Assembly (NCBI GenBank): GCA_023488565.1
Contig: JAMDDZ010000051.1
Location: 355-25,529 of the forward strand
Source of the DNA: Bacillota bacterium
Lineage (GTDB): Bacteria > Bacillota > Sulfobacillia > Sulfobacillales > Sulfobacillaceae
Reading direction: 5' to 3'
DNA: 25,175 nucleotides
The notes under the pieces were generated by a model. The model was not told where the DNA came from, did no database searches, and saw only the letters and a list, made by a program, of their open reading frames with translations. The translations under genes and the position numbers were made by a program. This document shows, in pieces, positions 1 to 7,833 of this stretch; within the stretch, counting starts at the first letter, position 1; every line of letters starts with the position of its first letter.

Positions 1-1
1 C

Positions 2-289
2 CAACGGATCGCCCATGGCACTTTAATCTTTAGTATCGGCGTAGGAATGACTGCAGGGATTGTCAATCCAGTTGCGTTTTCTTATGGCTATGACCACTTG
101 CGATTTATTCAACCGGTATACATTGGCGACACCATCCATGTTCGAGTCATCATTAAAGATAAACGACCGCACCCTAAGCGTGAGGGGTACGGCATCGTAG
201 TGGAACACTGCGAGATCATGAATCAGAAAGAGAACTTGGTGTTAGTGTGCGACCATTTACTGATGGTAGAAAAACAGGTGCCATTATGA
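2..289 (+). CDS. MaoC-like dehydratase (hot-dog fold), C-terminal part only
   Basis: Partial gene: the reading frame is open from the left window edge, so the start and N-terminal part lie outside. The visible 95 residues begin in a typical MaoC/hot-dog segment (RIAHGTLIFSIGVG) followed by the VAFSYGYDHLRFIQPVYIGDTI strand-turn-strand pattern of (R)-specific enoyl-CoA hydratase-like proteins. The family hydrates or dehydrates acyl-CoA thioesters in the cytoplasm; the substrate here cannot be told. The catalytic Asp/His segment normally lies further upstream and is not visible. Its stop overlaps the start of the next gene (ATGA), so it belongs to the sugar-acid operon. The CaiB/BaiF CoA-transferase gene 3.3 kb downstream could supply its CoA ester. 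An internal ATG at 47 is in frame but would cut into the fold and is not the true start. Confidence 0.8.
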   Translation, partial: QRIAHGTLIFSIGVGMTAGIVNPVAFSYGYDHLRFIQPVYIGDTIHVRVIIKDKRPHPKREGYGIVVEHCEIMNQKENLVLVCDHLLMVEKQVPL

Positions 290-582
290 CCTCTGCACTA
301 CGCCCATGGCAAGCCATCGTCCTTCATGAGTCGGATACCGTGGCGACGGCACTAGTGGAGTTGCACCACCAAGATTCTGCGTTGATATCCAATGGAGATC
401 TCGTTGAAGTGGTACAGGACATACCCTTTGGTTACAAATTTGCGCTTTGTGCCATTGCTCGTGGAGACACGGTAATCAAGTACGGGGTTCCCATTGGTTT
501 CGCAATTCAAGCGATTAGGCCAGGGGAGTTGGTGCATACCCATAATCTCGAGAGTTTGCAAGGGATAGGAGATCAGAAATGA
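286..582 (+). CDS. UxaA-family sugar-acid dehydratase, small subunit (SAF domain)
   Basis: A 98-residue protein made of a single SAF domain, equivalent to the N-terminal domain of E. coli altronate dehydratase UxaA and to the small subunit of two-subunit relatives such as galactarate dehydratase-like and sulfolactate lyase (SuyA) proteins. The C-terminal half has the family signature: IPFGYKFAL (46-54), GDTVIKYGVPIG (60-71) and VHTHN (83-87). The usual GHK of this loop is GYK here, so the conserved His is a Tyr. ATG 286 is chosen because it overlaps the MaoC stop as ATGA and the conserved domain begins right after; a start at 247 would add residues read through the MaoC gene. The gene overlaps the large-subunit gene by another ATGA, which implies translational coupling. 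Likely role: half of a dehydratase that turns an aldonate (for example L-fuconate or D-arabinonate) into a 2-keto-3-deoxy acid. Confidence 0.85.
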   Translation: MTSALRPWQAIVLHESDTVATALVELHHQDSALISNGDLVEVVQDIPFGYKFALCAIARGDTVIKYGVPIGFAIQAIRPGELVHTHNLESLQGIGDQK

Positions 583-1751
583 GGGGCTATAAACGGGCCG
601 ATGGCCGTATTGGCATCCGTAATCATGTGGCCGTGGTATACACCGTGGAGTGTGCTCGGTTTGTGGCCGAATGCATCGTTCATGAGAATCCGGGTAGTGA
701 ACTGTGGGGATTTGCCGGGTGCTACAGTGATCCTTATGCCTTTCGGATGCTTGTTGAACTAGGGCAGCATCCCAATGTGGCTGCGGTGCTGCTGGTCAGT
801 TTGGGTTGTGAAAGCACGGATCTTGTGACGCTTGCTGAGATTATCCGAGATGCTGGCAAACGCGTTGAAGTCATCACCATTCAAGAAGTCGGGGGAACGC
901 TCCGTTCCCTGGCGTCAGGAACGGAGATAGTGCGGAGCATGCGGGTTGAGGCTGAGCAGGCGCCACAAGTGTCAATCACCTGGGCCGATTTAGTTGTCGG
1001 TATTGAGTGTGGCGGATCTGATGCGACGTCGGGATTGTCGGCGAACCCGACTACGGGATGGGCTGTGGACCAACTTCTCCAGTATGGAGCCACAGTGATT
1101 TTTAGCGAGATTCCCGAGCTACTAGGCACTGATCCGTATCTTCTGGCTAGAGCGCGGGATGAGGTCGTGCGCCAGAAAATAGGGGATGCCCTCGATAGGG
1201 CTCGGGTCTTGGGGAATGCCTTAAACCATTTTGCGATTTCTGCGGGAAACCAATCGGGGGGACTGACGACGATTGAAGAGAAGTCGTTGGGAGCATTGGC
1301 CAAAGCCGGCTCCCAATCCATTGACGGCGTTCTCAAGACTGCCGAGAGACCCACGCGGGGCGGATTGTATTTATTGGACAAGGTCGGGGATGTCGGAGGG
1401 AATCAACTGACGCACTATGAGATCAATGACAACGATGGGCTCGTGTCATTGATCGCTTCGGGTGCACATCTTTTGGTGTTTACTACCGGCCGTGGTAGTG
1501 TGGTGGGCTCAGCGATCGCACCGGTGATAAAGATCTGTGGAAACCCGGAGACTTGTCGCCGCATGGTTGATGATATTGATGTAGATGCCCATGGCATTAT
1601 TGAAGGAACTGCCACGATTGAGCAAGTGGGCAACGTCTTGTTAGAGAACATTCAACGCCTCGCGGGTGGACAGTTGAGCAAATCTGAGCGCCTTGGCCAT
1701 AAAGAATATTGCATTCCCTACAAACCAGGACGCGCCTGTGACGTGTCATAA
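579..1751 (+). CDS. UxaA-family sugar-acid dehydratase, large subunit
   Basis: 390 residues, full length for the UxaA C-terminal catalytic region. Landmarks in order: RRADGRIGIRNH-like start (KRADGRIGIRNH, 5-16), GFAGCYS (44-50) in the place of the HxxGCxQ motif, SLGCE (74-78), ECGGSDATSGLSANP (143-157), GGLTTIEEKSLG, and VFTTGRG with VIKI near the end. The Cys that usually follows EKSLG is Ala. The family eliminates water from aldonates or aldarates using a metal (iron in several members). With a lactonase and a Gfo/Idh/MocA dehydrogenase in the same operon, and a KDF-type dehydrogenase and hydrolase in the next, L-fuconate or L-rhamnonate is a reasonable substrate, but the exact sugar acid is inference. 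The 166-residue reverse-strand frame inside it is a shadow. Confidence 0.88.
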   Translation: MRGYKRADGRIGIRNHVAVVYTVECARFVAECIVHENPGSELWGFAGCYSDPYAFRMLVELGQHPNVAAVLLVSLGCESTDLVTLAEIIRDAGKRVEVITIQEVGGTLRSLASGTEIVRSMRVEAEQAPQVSITWADLVVGIECGGSDATSGLSANPTTGWAVDQLLQYGATVIFSEIPELLGTDPYLLARARDEVVRQKIGDALDRARVLGNALNHFAISAGNQSGGLTTIEEKSLGALAKAGSQSIDGVLKTAERPTRGGLYLLDKVGDVGGNQLTHYEINDNDGLVSLIASGAHLLVFTTGRGSVVGSAIAPVIKICGNPETCRRMVDDIDVDAHGIIEGTATIEQVGNVLLENIQRLAGGQLSKSERLGHKEYCIPYKPGRACDVS

Positions 1752-1768
1752 CGGAGGGAGGAAGTCAT

Positions 1769-2425
1769 TTGGATGAGCATTTATCTCTAAGCGAACGGTT
1801 TTCGAAAGTTTATACGGGGGCTGTTTCCGATATTTTGGATCGGCTGGGCTATCGAAATCAGGTATTACCGCGCACCTTGCGGGGACTGACCCCAGGCGCG
1901 AATGTTTGTGGGTTCGCGTTAACCGCATATGGCGAGACGTCAACCTCCCAGGATCCGGATGCCATCTTTGTCCCCATTTTAAAGATGTTGGGTGACGTGG
2001 GGCCAAACCAAGTGGTGATCACCCAAGCCAATGACACGACATGTTCTCACCTGGGAGAACTATCCGCTACGACCATTAAAGCCCGTGGTGGGGTGGGTGC
2101 GGTGATTTACGGCGGAGTACGAGATGTGGACTACATTCAGAAGCTTGGATTAGACGTGTTTTGTTTGTATACCACCCCCGCTGACGTACTGGGTCGATGG
2201 TGTTTGGTGGACTATAACGTGCCGATTGTCATTGAAAATGTCAAGATTCATCCGATGGATATTGTCCTGGGAGATAAAGATGGAGTGTTGGTGGTTCCGC
2301 ATCCCATCGCGTTCACTGTGCTAGAACAAGCCGAAGAATTGGTAGGGACTGAAAACTCCGTGCGTCGTGACGTCATGAATGGGGTGCATCCGCTGGATGC
2401 GTACCACACCCATGGATGGTTCTAA
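1769..2425 (+). CDS. RraA-like / HMG aldolase-family protein
   Basis: 218 residues, usual length for the RraA-like fold that includes 4-hydroxy-4-methyl-2-oxoglutarate/4-carboxy-4-hydroxy-2-oxoadipate aldolases (class II pyruvate aldolases) and the RNase E inhibitor RraA. The core GELSATTIKARGGVGAVIYGG and R118-D119 are recognisable, but the position usually Asp in the (T)DGxxRD motif is Tyr114 (YGGVRD), so activity may differ. The TTG at 1769 is chosen because GGAGGGAGGAAG (1753-1764) lies at proper spacing and the ATG at 1773 is out of frame. In this operon it may cleave a 2-keto-3-deoxy acid into pyruvate and an aldehyde such as L-lactaldehyde, an alternative to the SDR/FAH route; that is inference. 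Confidence 0.8.
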   Translation: MDEHLSLSERFSKVYTGAVSDILDRLGYRNQVLPRTLRGLTPGANVCGFALTAYGETSTSQDPDAIFVPILKMLGDVGPNQVVITQANDTTCSHLGELSATTIKARGGVGAVIYGGVRDVDYIQKLGLDVFCLYTTPADVLGRWCLVDYNVPIVIENVKIHPMDIVLGDKDGVLVVPHPIAFTVLEQAEELVGTENSVRRDVMNGVHPLDAYHTHGWF

Positions 2426-2439
2426 TTAAGGAGGAAACG

Positions 2440-3588
2440 ATGGCGGTTACGCTAAAAGGAATGACCTGGGATCACACCCGGGGATACCTGCCGATGGTAG
2501 CTACAGCTCAACGATTTCATGAAATGTACCCGGAAATTGAGATCCGTTGGGATAAACGCTCGCTTCAGGCATTTGCGGATTATCCCTTGGAGGAACTGGT
2601 GCAGCATTATGACCTGCTGGTGATTGATCACCCATGGGTGGGCGAGGTTTTTGCCAAGGGAATTTTGTTACCGTTAGATGAATACCTTGATGCCGAATTT
2701 CTTGCCGAGCAACAACGCCATACCGTGGGACTATCATACCACAGCTATCACTTTGGGCATCACCAGTGGGCTTTGCCTATTGATGCTGCGGCCCCCGTCG
2801 CTTCCTACAGGGCTGACTTGTTGGATCCGTCTTCGGTTCCTAGGACGTGGCAAGATGTTATGTATTTAGCTCAACGCGGGCGAGTGATCTTCCCTGCTAA
2901 GGCCATCGATAGTTGGATGAATTTTTTGATGTTGGTTGTTACCCTCGGAGGGGCTCTGTTCCGTGACTCTCAACAAGTCGTAGACGAAGTGTCGGGAGTG
3001 CTGGCGCTGCAATACTTAAAAGGTCTTACGAGCCATTGCTCTCAGGAGATTCTTCGATATAACCCGATCGATGTGTATGAAGTGTTAAGTCGTGAGGATC
3101 ACTACTGGTATTGCCCATTTGCCTATGGTTACATCAACTATGCTCGAGACGGCTATGCACCCCATCGCCTCACCTTTGATGATCTAGTGGAGTTAGACGA
3201 TCATGGACCGTTAAAGAGCGTTCTTGGGGGAACCGGTTTAGCGATATCGGTGCGTTCATCCAGGCGGGATTGGGCGGTACGTTACAGCCAATTTGTTGCC
3301 GCGGCACGCTGCCAGAGCACGTTGTATTGGGAGAGCGGTGGCCAACCAGGCCATCGCACAGCATGGTTGGATCCAAAGCTTAACAAGTCGACAAGCCAGT
3401 TTGCTTTACGGACGCTACCCGCTTTGGACCGTAGCTACTTACGCCCTCGATATTGGGGATATCTCCCGTTTCAAGAACACGCGGGTGCCGTGGTGCATGA
3501 GTATCTCAGGGAAACTCATAATCCACATCAGACTATTGCACAACTCAACCGATTATATCAATCGTCGGTAAAGGAGACATCATGGTAA
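2440..3588 (+). CDS. Solute-binding-protein-like protein without signal peptide
   Basis: 382 residues from the ATG at 2440, which follows a perfect AAGGAGG (2428-2434). The sequence has the character of family 1 extracellular solute-binding proteins (early AQRFHEMYPEIEIRW strand-helix, then YDLLVIDHPW, a LPLDEYL segment, and NFLMLVVTLGGALF in the middle). Yet the protein starts directly with MAVTLKGMTWDHTRGY: there is no hydrophobic signal sequence and no lipobox Cys, so it should stay in the cytoplasm. No permease genes are next to it; it lies between an RraA-like gene and a CaiB/BaiF CoA-transferase gene and overlaps the latter by 7 bases. A cytosolic ligand-sensing or substrate-delivery role is possible. 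Function unknown; the fold assignment is by pattern only. Confidence 0.7.
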   Translation: MAVTLKGMTWDHTRGYLPMVATAQRFHEMYPEIEIRWDKRSLQAFADYPLEELVQHYDLLVIDHPWVGEVFAKGILLPLDEYLDAEFLAEQQRHTVGLSYHSYHFGHHQWALPIDAAAPVASYRADLLDPSSVPRTWQDVMYLAQRGRVIFPAKAIDSWMNFLMLVVTLGGALFRDSQQVVDEVSGVLALQYLKGLTSHCSQEILRYNPIDVYEVLSREDHYWYCPFAYGYINYARDGYAPHRLTFDDLVELDDHGPLKSVLGGTGLAISVRSSRRDWAVRYSQFVAAARCQSTLYWESGGQPGHRTAWLDPKLNKSTSQFALRTLPALDRSYLRPRYWGYLPFQEHAGAVVHEYLRETHNPHQTIAQLNRLYQSSVKETSW

Positions 3589-4733
3589 AACCACTAGAAG
3601 GCCTTCTGGTTCTGGAGTTTAGCCAATACCTATCCGGTCCCTCGGCCGCATTACGCTTAGCGGATATGGGGGCTCGCGTTATTAAGATCGAGAAACCTGG
3701 ACAGGGGGATGGCAATCGAAAACTCTCGTTGGGCCTCGAGATCGATGGCGACAGCTTGCTGTTTCACACGACTAACCGTAATAAAGAAAGTTATGCGGTA
3801 GATTTAAAAGATCCGGGAGCGTTAACCAAAATCAAGACCCTGATCGGTAAAGCGGATGTCCTCGTAGAAAATTTCCGTCCTGGTGTTATGAAGAAACTGG
3901 GACTAGATTACGACTCGGTGCGAAAATTCAATCCGGGATTGGTTTATGCTCGGGTCACCGGTTACGGTGACGTAGGGCCCTGGCAAGAGAAACCCGGACA
4001 GGATTTGTTGGTGCAAGCATTGTCTGGGTTGACGTGGCTCAATGGAAATGCCGATCAACCGCCGACACCTTTTGGCTTAGCGGTGGCAGATATGGTTGCG
4101 GGAGCCCATCTGGTGCAAGGAATTATGGCCTGCTTAGTACGACGCGGGAAAGATGGCCAGGGCGGATTGGTTGAGGTGAGTCTTTTGGAGTCAATTTTAG
4201 ACTTTCAGTTTGAGGTATTGACTCAGTATCTCAATGACGGAGGAAACTTGCCACAGCGAGGGGCGGTGAATAGTGCGCATGCATACCTGGGGGCTCCTTA
4301 TGGGATATATCCCACCCAGGATGGTTTTATTGCGTTAGCGATGGGCTCTTTAATCACATTAGCTCACCTGCTGGATTGCCCCTCCTTGTTAGCATATCGC
4401 GACCCCGATGATTGGCGTGTCAAACGGGATGAAATTAAAACCATTTTAGGCAATCATCTGATGAAGAAAACCACCCAAGAGTGGCTTTCGATATTGGAAC
4501 CCGCCGATTATTGGTGTTCTGCGGTCTTCAATTGGGATGATCTTATCCACCATGAGGCATTTTCCGTGCTCCATATGGTACAAGAAGTCACAAGTTCCCA
4601 GGGCGTACGGTTTAAAACCTTACGATGTCCCATTCGAGTTGATGGGGAAGTGCTGAACAACCAACGGGGAGCACCCCGCTTAGGAGAACATACGGCATTA
4701 TTAGAGGAGGAATTTGCACTCCAACGACAGTAA
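3582..4733 (+). CDS. CaiB/BaiF family (class III) CoA-transferase
   Basis: 383 residues, normal length for the family of formyl-CoA:oxalate CoA-transferase. Family marks: start PLEGLLVLEFSQYLSGP, ADMGARVIKIEKPGQGD (27-43), NRNKESYAVDLKDP, DVLVENFRPGVMKKLGLDY, and Asp170 in GLAVADMVAG at the place of the catalytic Asp (Asp169 in Frc). It moves CoA between carboxylic acids in the cytoplasm; donor and acceptor are not evident. The ATG at 3582 has AAGGAGA just upstream and lies inside the end of the preceding gene. Together with the MaoC gene at the start of the operon it implies an acyl-CoA step, which the plain oxidative deoxyhexose route does not need. A possible target is a hydroxy or keto acid produced by this pathway. 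Confidence 0.85.
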   Translation: MVKPLEGLLVLEFSQYLSGPSAALRLADMGARVIKIEKPGQGDGNRKLSLGLEIDGDSLLFHTTNRNKESYAVDLKDPGALTKIKTLIGKADVLVENFRPGVMKKLGLDYDSVRKFNPGLVYARVTGYGDVGPWQEKPGQDLLVQALSGLTWLNGNADQPPTPFGLAVADMVAGAHLVQGIMACLVRRGKDGQGGLVEVSLLESILDFQFEVLTQYLNDGGNLPQRGAVNSAHAYLGAPYGIYPTQDGFIALAMGSLITLAHLLDCPSLLAYRDPDDWRVKRDEIKTILGNHLMKKTTQEWLSILEPADYWCSAVFNWDDLIHHEAFSVLHMVQEVTSSQGVRFKTLRCPIRVDGEVLNNQRGAPRLGEHTALLEEEFALQRQ

Positions 4734-4789
4734 ACCATAGGAGAAAAAAATCGCATTTTGAGGCTGACACTATAAGTGGGGAGGTATGG

Positions 4790-5629
4790 ATGATGAAAGT
4801 TGATGCACACCAGCATTTTTGGAATTTGGACAAAGTCTCTTATCCCTGGTTAGGACCTCAACATGGCCCGATTTATCGGACGTTTGAGGCCCCGGAGTTA
4901 GAACCTTGGATTCGTCAGGCGGGAATCGATAGGACCGTAGTAGTACAAGCAATGAATTCGGATCAGGATACTGAATATCTGTTGCAGGTTGCTAAAGAAT
5001 ATCCCTGGATTGGCGGGATTGTAGGGTGGGTACCTTTGGATCAGCCGGACCTAGCTGGCAGGCGTTTAGAAGAGTTGGTGAAAAATCCCGTGTTCAAAGG
5101 GGTTCGTCATTTGATTCATGAGGAACCTGATCCCGATTGGGTGATTCGCGATGTCGTGATCGAGGGTCTTAAAGTCTTAGCAGCTTTTGGAATTCCATTT
5201 GATGTGGTGGCGGTCTTTCCTGATCATTTGCGACATGTCCCGACTTTGGCTGAAAAAATTCCCAATCTGAACATGGTCATTGATCATCTGGCGAAACCTC
5301 CGATTAAGGATCATGCTATGGAGCCCTGGCGGAGTCAGATCAAATCGGCCGCTCGATATCCCCAGGTGTTTGCCAAGGTATCTGGATTGAACACGGCGGC
5401 TGATTGGAAGACCTGGACCGCAGAGGACTTAAGACCGTATATTGACGCGGCGTTAGATGCCTTTGGAGCCGAACGTCTGATGTTTGGCAGCGACTGGCCG
5501 GTGGCGATTCAAGCAGGAGACTATGAGAAGGTCTGGGTCGAAACAATGCGCGTGCTCGGATCATATAGTATGGACGAACAAGACGCTATCGTGGGTAAGA
5601 CCGCTCAGATATTCTATCACCTCAGTTAG
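4790..5629 (+). CDS. Amidohydrolase 2 family sugar lactonase (L-fucono-/L-rhamnono-lactonase type)
   Basis: 279 residues, fitting the PF04909/COG3618 TIM-barrel lactonases. It starts with the metal-site HxH (DAHQHFW, His7 and His9), has WIGGIVGWVPLDQPDL, KGVRHLIH and MVIDHLAKPPIK, and ends with the catalytic Asp in FGSDWPV (Asp235). Members hydrolyse L-fucono-1,5-lactone, L-rhamnono-1,4-lactone or 2-pyrone-4,6-dicarboxylate. The first two suit this operon, as the step between the sugar dehydrogenase and the UxaA dehydratase. Two adjacent ATGs (4790 and 4793) can start it; GGGGAGG (4778-4784) is better spaced for the second, which would give MKVDAHQHFW. The 56-bp gap upstream shows no convincing terminator, so the gene is probably cotranscribed. 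Confidence 0.85.
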   Translation: MMKVDAHQHFWNLDKVSYPWLGPQHGPIYRTFEAPELEPWIRQAGIDRTVVVQAMNSDQDTEYLLQVAKEYPWIGGIVGWVPLDQPDLAGRRLEELVKNPVFKGVRHLIHEEPDPDWVIRDVVIEGLKVLAAFGIPFDVVAVFPDHLRHVPTLAEKIPNLNMVIDHLAKPPIKDHAMEPWRSQIKSAARYPQVFAKVSGLNTAADWKTWTAEDLRPYIDAALDAFGAERLMFGSDWPVAIQAGDYEKVWVETMRVLGSYSMDEQDAIVGKTAQIFYHLS

Positions 5630-5640
5630 GGGGAACGGCT

Positions 5641-6741
5641 ATGGAAGCTTATCGTACGGATTGGCTGGACCTTTCTTACCAGCCGATGTTGCCGCGAAAC
5701 CGCGACATGGGCATTGGGATTGTTGGTGCTGGGGAAATCGTCCAGGCGGCTCACTTGCCAGCATATCAGATCGCGGGATTTCGGGTGGTAGGCATATACG
5801 ACGTGAAAATAGAACAGGCTCAGAGTGTAGCGAAGCAATTTTCGTTGCCGACCGTATTCCCCTCATTGGATGCGCTGTTGGATCGTGATGACATTGACAT
5901 TGTGGATATTGCGATCCCGTCGCAATACTTGCTCGCCGTGGTGGAACAGGTGGTGTCACGGCGAAAACATGTGCTTTGTCAAAAACCATTAGCGGAAGCG
6001 TATGACACAGCGCTCCGCATTGTCACGGTATGCCGTGAAGCGGGAGTCAAAGCAGCCATTAATCAACAAATGCGCTGGTCTCCGGGCATCCGTGCGAGTC
6101 ATACTGTAATCGATCGCGGATGGCTTGGTGATCTCACGCAAGCGTTGATTCAAGTCAACGTTTTGACGCCGTGGGATAACTGGCCTTGGATGACGTCTTT
6201 GCCAGCAATGGAACTGTTGTACCATAGTATTCATTATATGGACGCCATGCGTTTATTGTATGGCATGCCGGAATATATCTATGCCGATGCAGCCAAATTT
6301 CCCGGGCAAAAATGGGAGGCGCCGACGCGGACTCTAATTCATATAAAATTTCCCGGCGAATGTCGTGGAATGATCCATGACAACCACAACAATTTTGCGC
6401 CAGAGGATGATTGGTACGCTACTTTTCGTTTTGAAGGGACACGCGGTGTGATCAAGGGAACCAACGGGGCATTATATAACTATCCGGTAGGGAAAGAGGA
6501 TACCATTGCGTACTTATCGAAAGACATTGCAGGAGACACCTGGATTTCACCCCGATTGGAGGGACGCTGGTTTCCTCATGCGTTTATGGGCACCATGGGC
6601 GAGTTAATGCGGGCGATCGAGGAAGATCGAGAGCCGGAAAATAGTGTAGAAGACAATTTAAAGACCCTGCAGATGGTGTTTGCCGCTAAACGCTCCATAG
6701 AAGAAAACCGACCTGTATGGTTGAAGGAGATTGGCGGGTGA
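5641..6741 (+). CDS. Gfo/Idh/MocA family NAD(P)-dependent sugar dehydrogenase
   Basis: 366 residues. After about 23 residues comes the Rossmann dinucleotide motif GIGIVGAGEIVQAAH (24-38), then DIDIVDIAIPSQY, and the family EKP motif as CQKPLAEAY with Lys115; the C-terminal half has the GFO/IDH/MocA substrate domain (DNWPWM, HSIHYMDAMRLLYG with the conserved His in the HxxxxD helix). The family oxidises or reduces sugars and cyclitols. As neighbour of the lactonase it may be the sugar 1-dehydrogenase that forms the lactone from L-fucose or a similar sugar, although other roles (epimerisation, oxidoreduction of a keto sugar) cannot be excluded. It starts 11 bases after the lactonase stop, behind an AGGGGG ribosome site. 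Confidence 0.82.
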   Translation: MEAYRTDWLDLSYQPMLPRNRDMGIGIVGAGEIVQAAHLPAYQIAGFRVVGIYDVKIEQAQSVAKQFSLPTVFPSLDALLDRDDIDIVDIAIPSQYLLAVVEQVVSRRKHVLCQKPLAEAYDTALRIVTVCREAGVKAAINQQMRWSPGIRASHTVIDRGWLGDLTQALIQVNVLTPWDNWPWMTSLPAMELLYHSIHYMDAMRLLYGMPEYIYADAAKFPGQKWEAPTRTLIHIKFPGECRGMIHDNHNNFAPEDDWYATFRFEGTRGVIKGTNGALYNYPVGKEDTIAYLSKDIAGDTWISPRLEGRWFPHAFMGTMGELMRAIEEDREPENSVEDNLKTLQMVFAAKRSIEENRPVWLKEIGG

Positions 6742-6764
6742 AGTAAAGAGTGGAGGGTAAAAGT

Positions 6765-7466
6765 ATGGACGTAAAGCCAGTCACTCACGTTACCGTGGCA
6801 GACCAGGTAATGGCTCAATTGGGCGACCTTATCTTAACTGGACAATTAAAACCTGGAGATAAATTGCCTAATGAACGTAGGCTTTCCGCGATGTTCGGCA
6901 CTACGCGAGCCCGCATTCGGGAAGTGTTACGCAGCCTGGTGTTAATTGGGTTGATCGAAACGCGTATGGGCGATGGGAGTTACGTGTCGACGGCGAATAA
7001 CATTCCGCATGAAGCGATTGGACTGATGTTCTTTCGCGAGCGCTCCAAGTATGATCAACTGTATATGGCAAGAAAGGTTCTGGAACCACCTGTTTTTGTG
7101 TTGGCCGCGGAACTGATTACCCCGGCGCAAATTCAACGACTCGAAGACATTGTAGCCACTTGTGAGCAATCCCTGGCTTATGGGGGGTCGGCAGAGGATT
7201 TTCTCGCGCTGATTACAGAGTATGACGCCATTATTGTTGAATCCACTGGCAATTCGATTCTCATTGCGTTAATGGCGATCTTTCGTAACATGTCGCACGA
7301 GGCCTATTTGACCTTACTACGAGTTCCAGATTCCGCAAAGAATAGTATTAAGCATCGTAAAAAGATTGTGGAGGCGATTAAGAGCGGCAATCTGGATCGT
7401 GTTCGCCGAGCGGTCGTTGCCCACATGGAATCTGCCAAAAATATCTATGGTTCCAAAAAATCATGA
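6765..7466 (+). CDS. GntR/FadR-family transcriptional regulator
   Basis: 233 residues from the ATG at 6765, which has GGAGGG (6752-6757) at 7 bases; a GTG at 6750 would lie upstream of that site and is less likely. The N-terminal winged helix is clear (VADQVMAQLGDLIL, LKPGDKLPNERRLSAMFGTTR, IREVLRSLVLIGLIETRMGDGSYV, residues about 11-74). An all-helical FCD ligand domain follows. In the first metal-ligand helix the usual D-x3-H pattern appears to be YDAIIVES, without the His, so effector binding may differ from metal-dependent FCD proteins. As last gene of the region 1 operon it probably controls this operon in response to a sugar acid. A palindrome just after its stop (7493-7507) resembles GntR half-sites. 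Confidence 0.85.
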   Translation: MDVKPVTHVTVADQVMAQLGDLILTGQLKPGDKLPNERRLSAMFGTTRARIREVLRSLVLIGLIETRMGDGSYVSTANNIPHEAIGLMFFRERSKYDQLYMARKVLEPPVFVLAAELITPAQIQRLEDIVATCEQSLAYGGSAEDFLALITEYDAIIVESTGNSILIALMAIFRNMSHEAYLTLLRVPDSAKNSIKHRKKIVEAIKSGNLDRVRRAVVAHMESAKNIYGSKKS

Positions 7467-7492
7467 TATAGCACAAATGTTAATTTCACATA

Positions 7493-7507
7493 ATGGTCAA
7501 TAACCAT
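7493..7507. promoter_or_regulatory. Candidate GntR-type operator (inverted repeat)
   Basis: ATGGTCAATAACCAT: perfect 5-base arms ATGGT/ACCAT with a 5-base centre, 27 bases after the GntR/FadR stop codon. TGGT...ACCA half-sites are common for this regulator family, though the usual spacing is shorter. It could also be chance. Confidence 0.3.
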
Positions 7508-7771
7508 CTCGGACCAGAAGATGGGATAGCCGTGCCATCGTATCGGGGATGTGGTAGTCCATGGGAAAAATGCGCTCAGTTCATCGCCTGTAAGATTGAG
7601 TGTCGTCAAGGCCCTGAACTTCTTGGCCTTTGCAATGCATTAGGTATTGCCACATTCGCTCGAGGTTTTTTGTGGTTCCTCTGATCGCTTGCCGTGTACA
7701 GTGCTATTCCCATCAATCCTGACAGAACACTCCCTATCCTGTGCTTTCTCAAAGAAGGCCTTTCAAACCTA

Positions 7772-7799
7772 TTGACAAACATTTGGTGAAGACTACAAT
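7772..7799 (+). promoter_or_regulatory. Sigma-A-type promoter for the IclR regulator gene
   Basis: A consensus -35 box TTGACA (7772-7777) is followed after 16 bases by TACAAT (7794-7799), one mismatch from TATAAT. Transcription should begin near 7806, about 28 bases before the ATG at 7834. The palindrome AAGGCCTT (7755-7762) sits ten bases upstream of the -35 box and could be an autoregulatory site. Confidence 0.65.
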
Positions 7800-7833
7800 A
7801 TGAAATATCCTTTCCATAATGCGGGTGATATCG

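Larger units (their letters stand above)
7467..7833. other. Intergenic region between two transcription units
   Basis: A 367-bp stretch without a credible gene. A 63-residue frame at 7493-7684 lacks a ribosome site and any family look. The region holds a perfect inverted repeat at 7493-7507, a 6-bp stem with 11-base loop at 7608-7630 (AAGGCC/GGCCTT) that is not followed by a T run, an 8-bp palindrome AAGGCCTT at 7755-7762, and the promoter at 7772-7799. No clear intrinsic terminator for the upstream operon was seen. Confidence 0.6.

Noticed and set aside
881..1381. 166-residue reverse-strand open frame
   Set aside because: It lies wholly inside the clear UxaA large-subunit gene, has no ribosome site and an unnatural composition rich in Ser, Arg and Pro.
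7608..7630. Stem AAGGCC/GGCCTT as terminator of the GntR operon
   Set aside because: Only 6 pairs with an 11-base loop and no T run after it.
7493..7684. 63-residue forward frame in the intergenic region
   Set aside because: No ribosome site, no recognisable pattern, and it overlaps regulatory-looking repeats.
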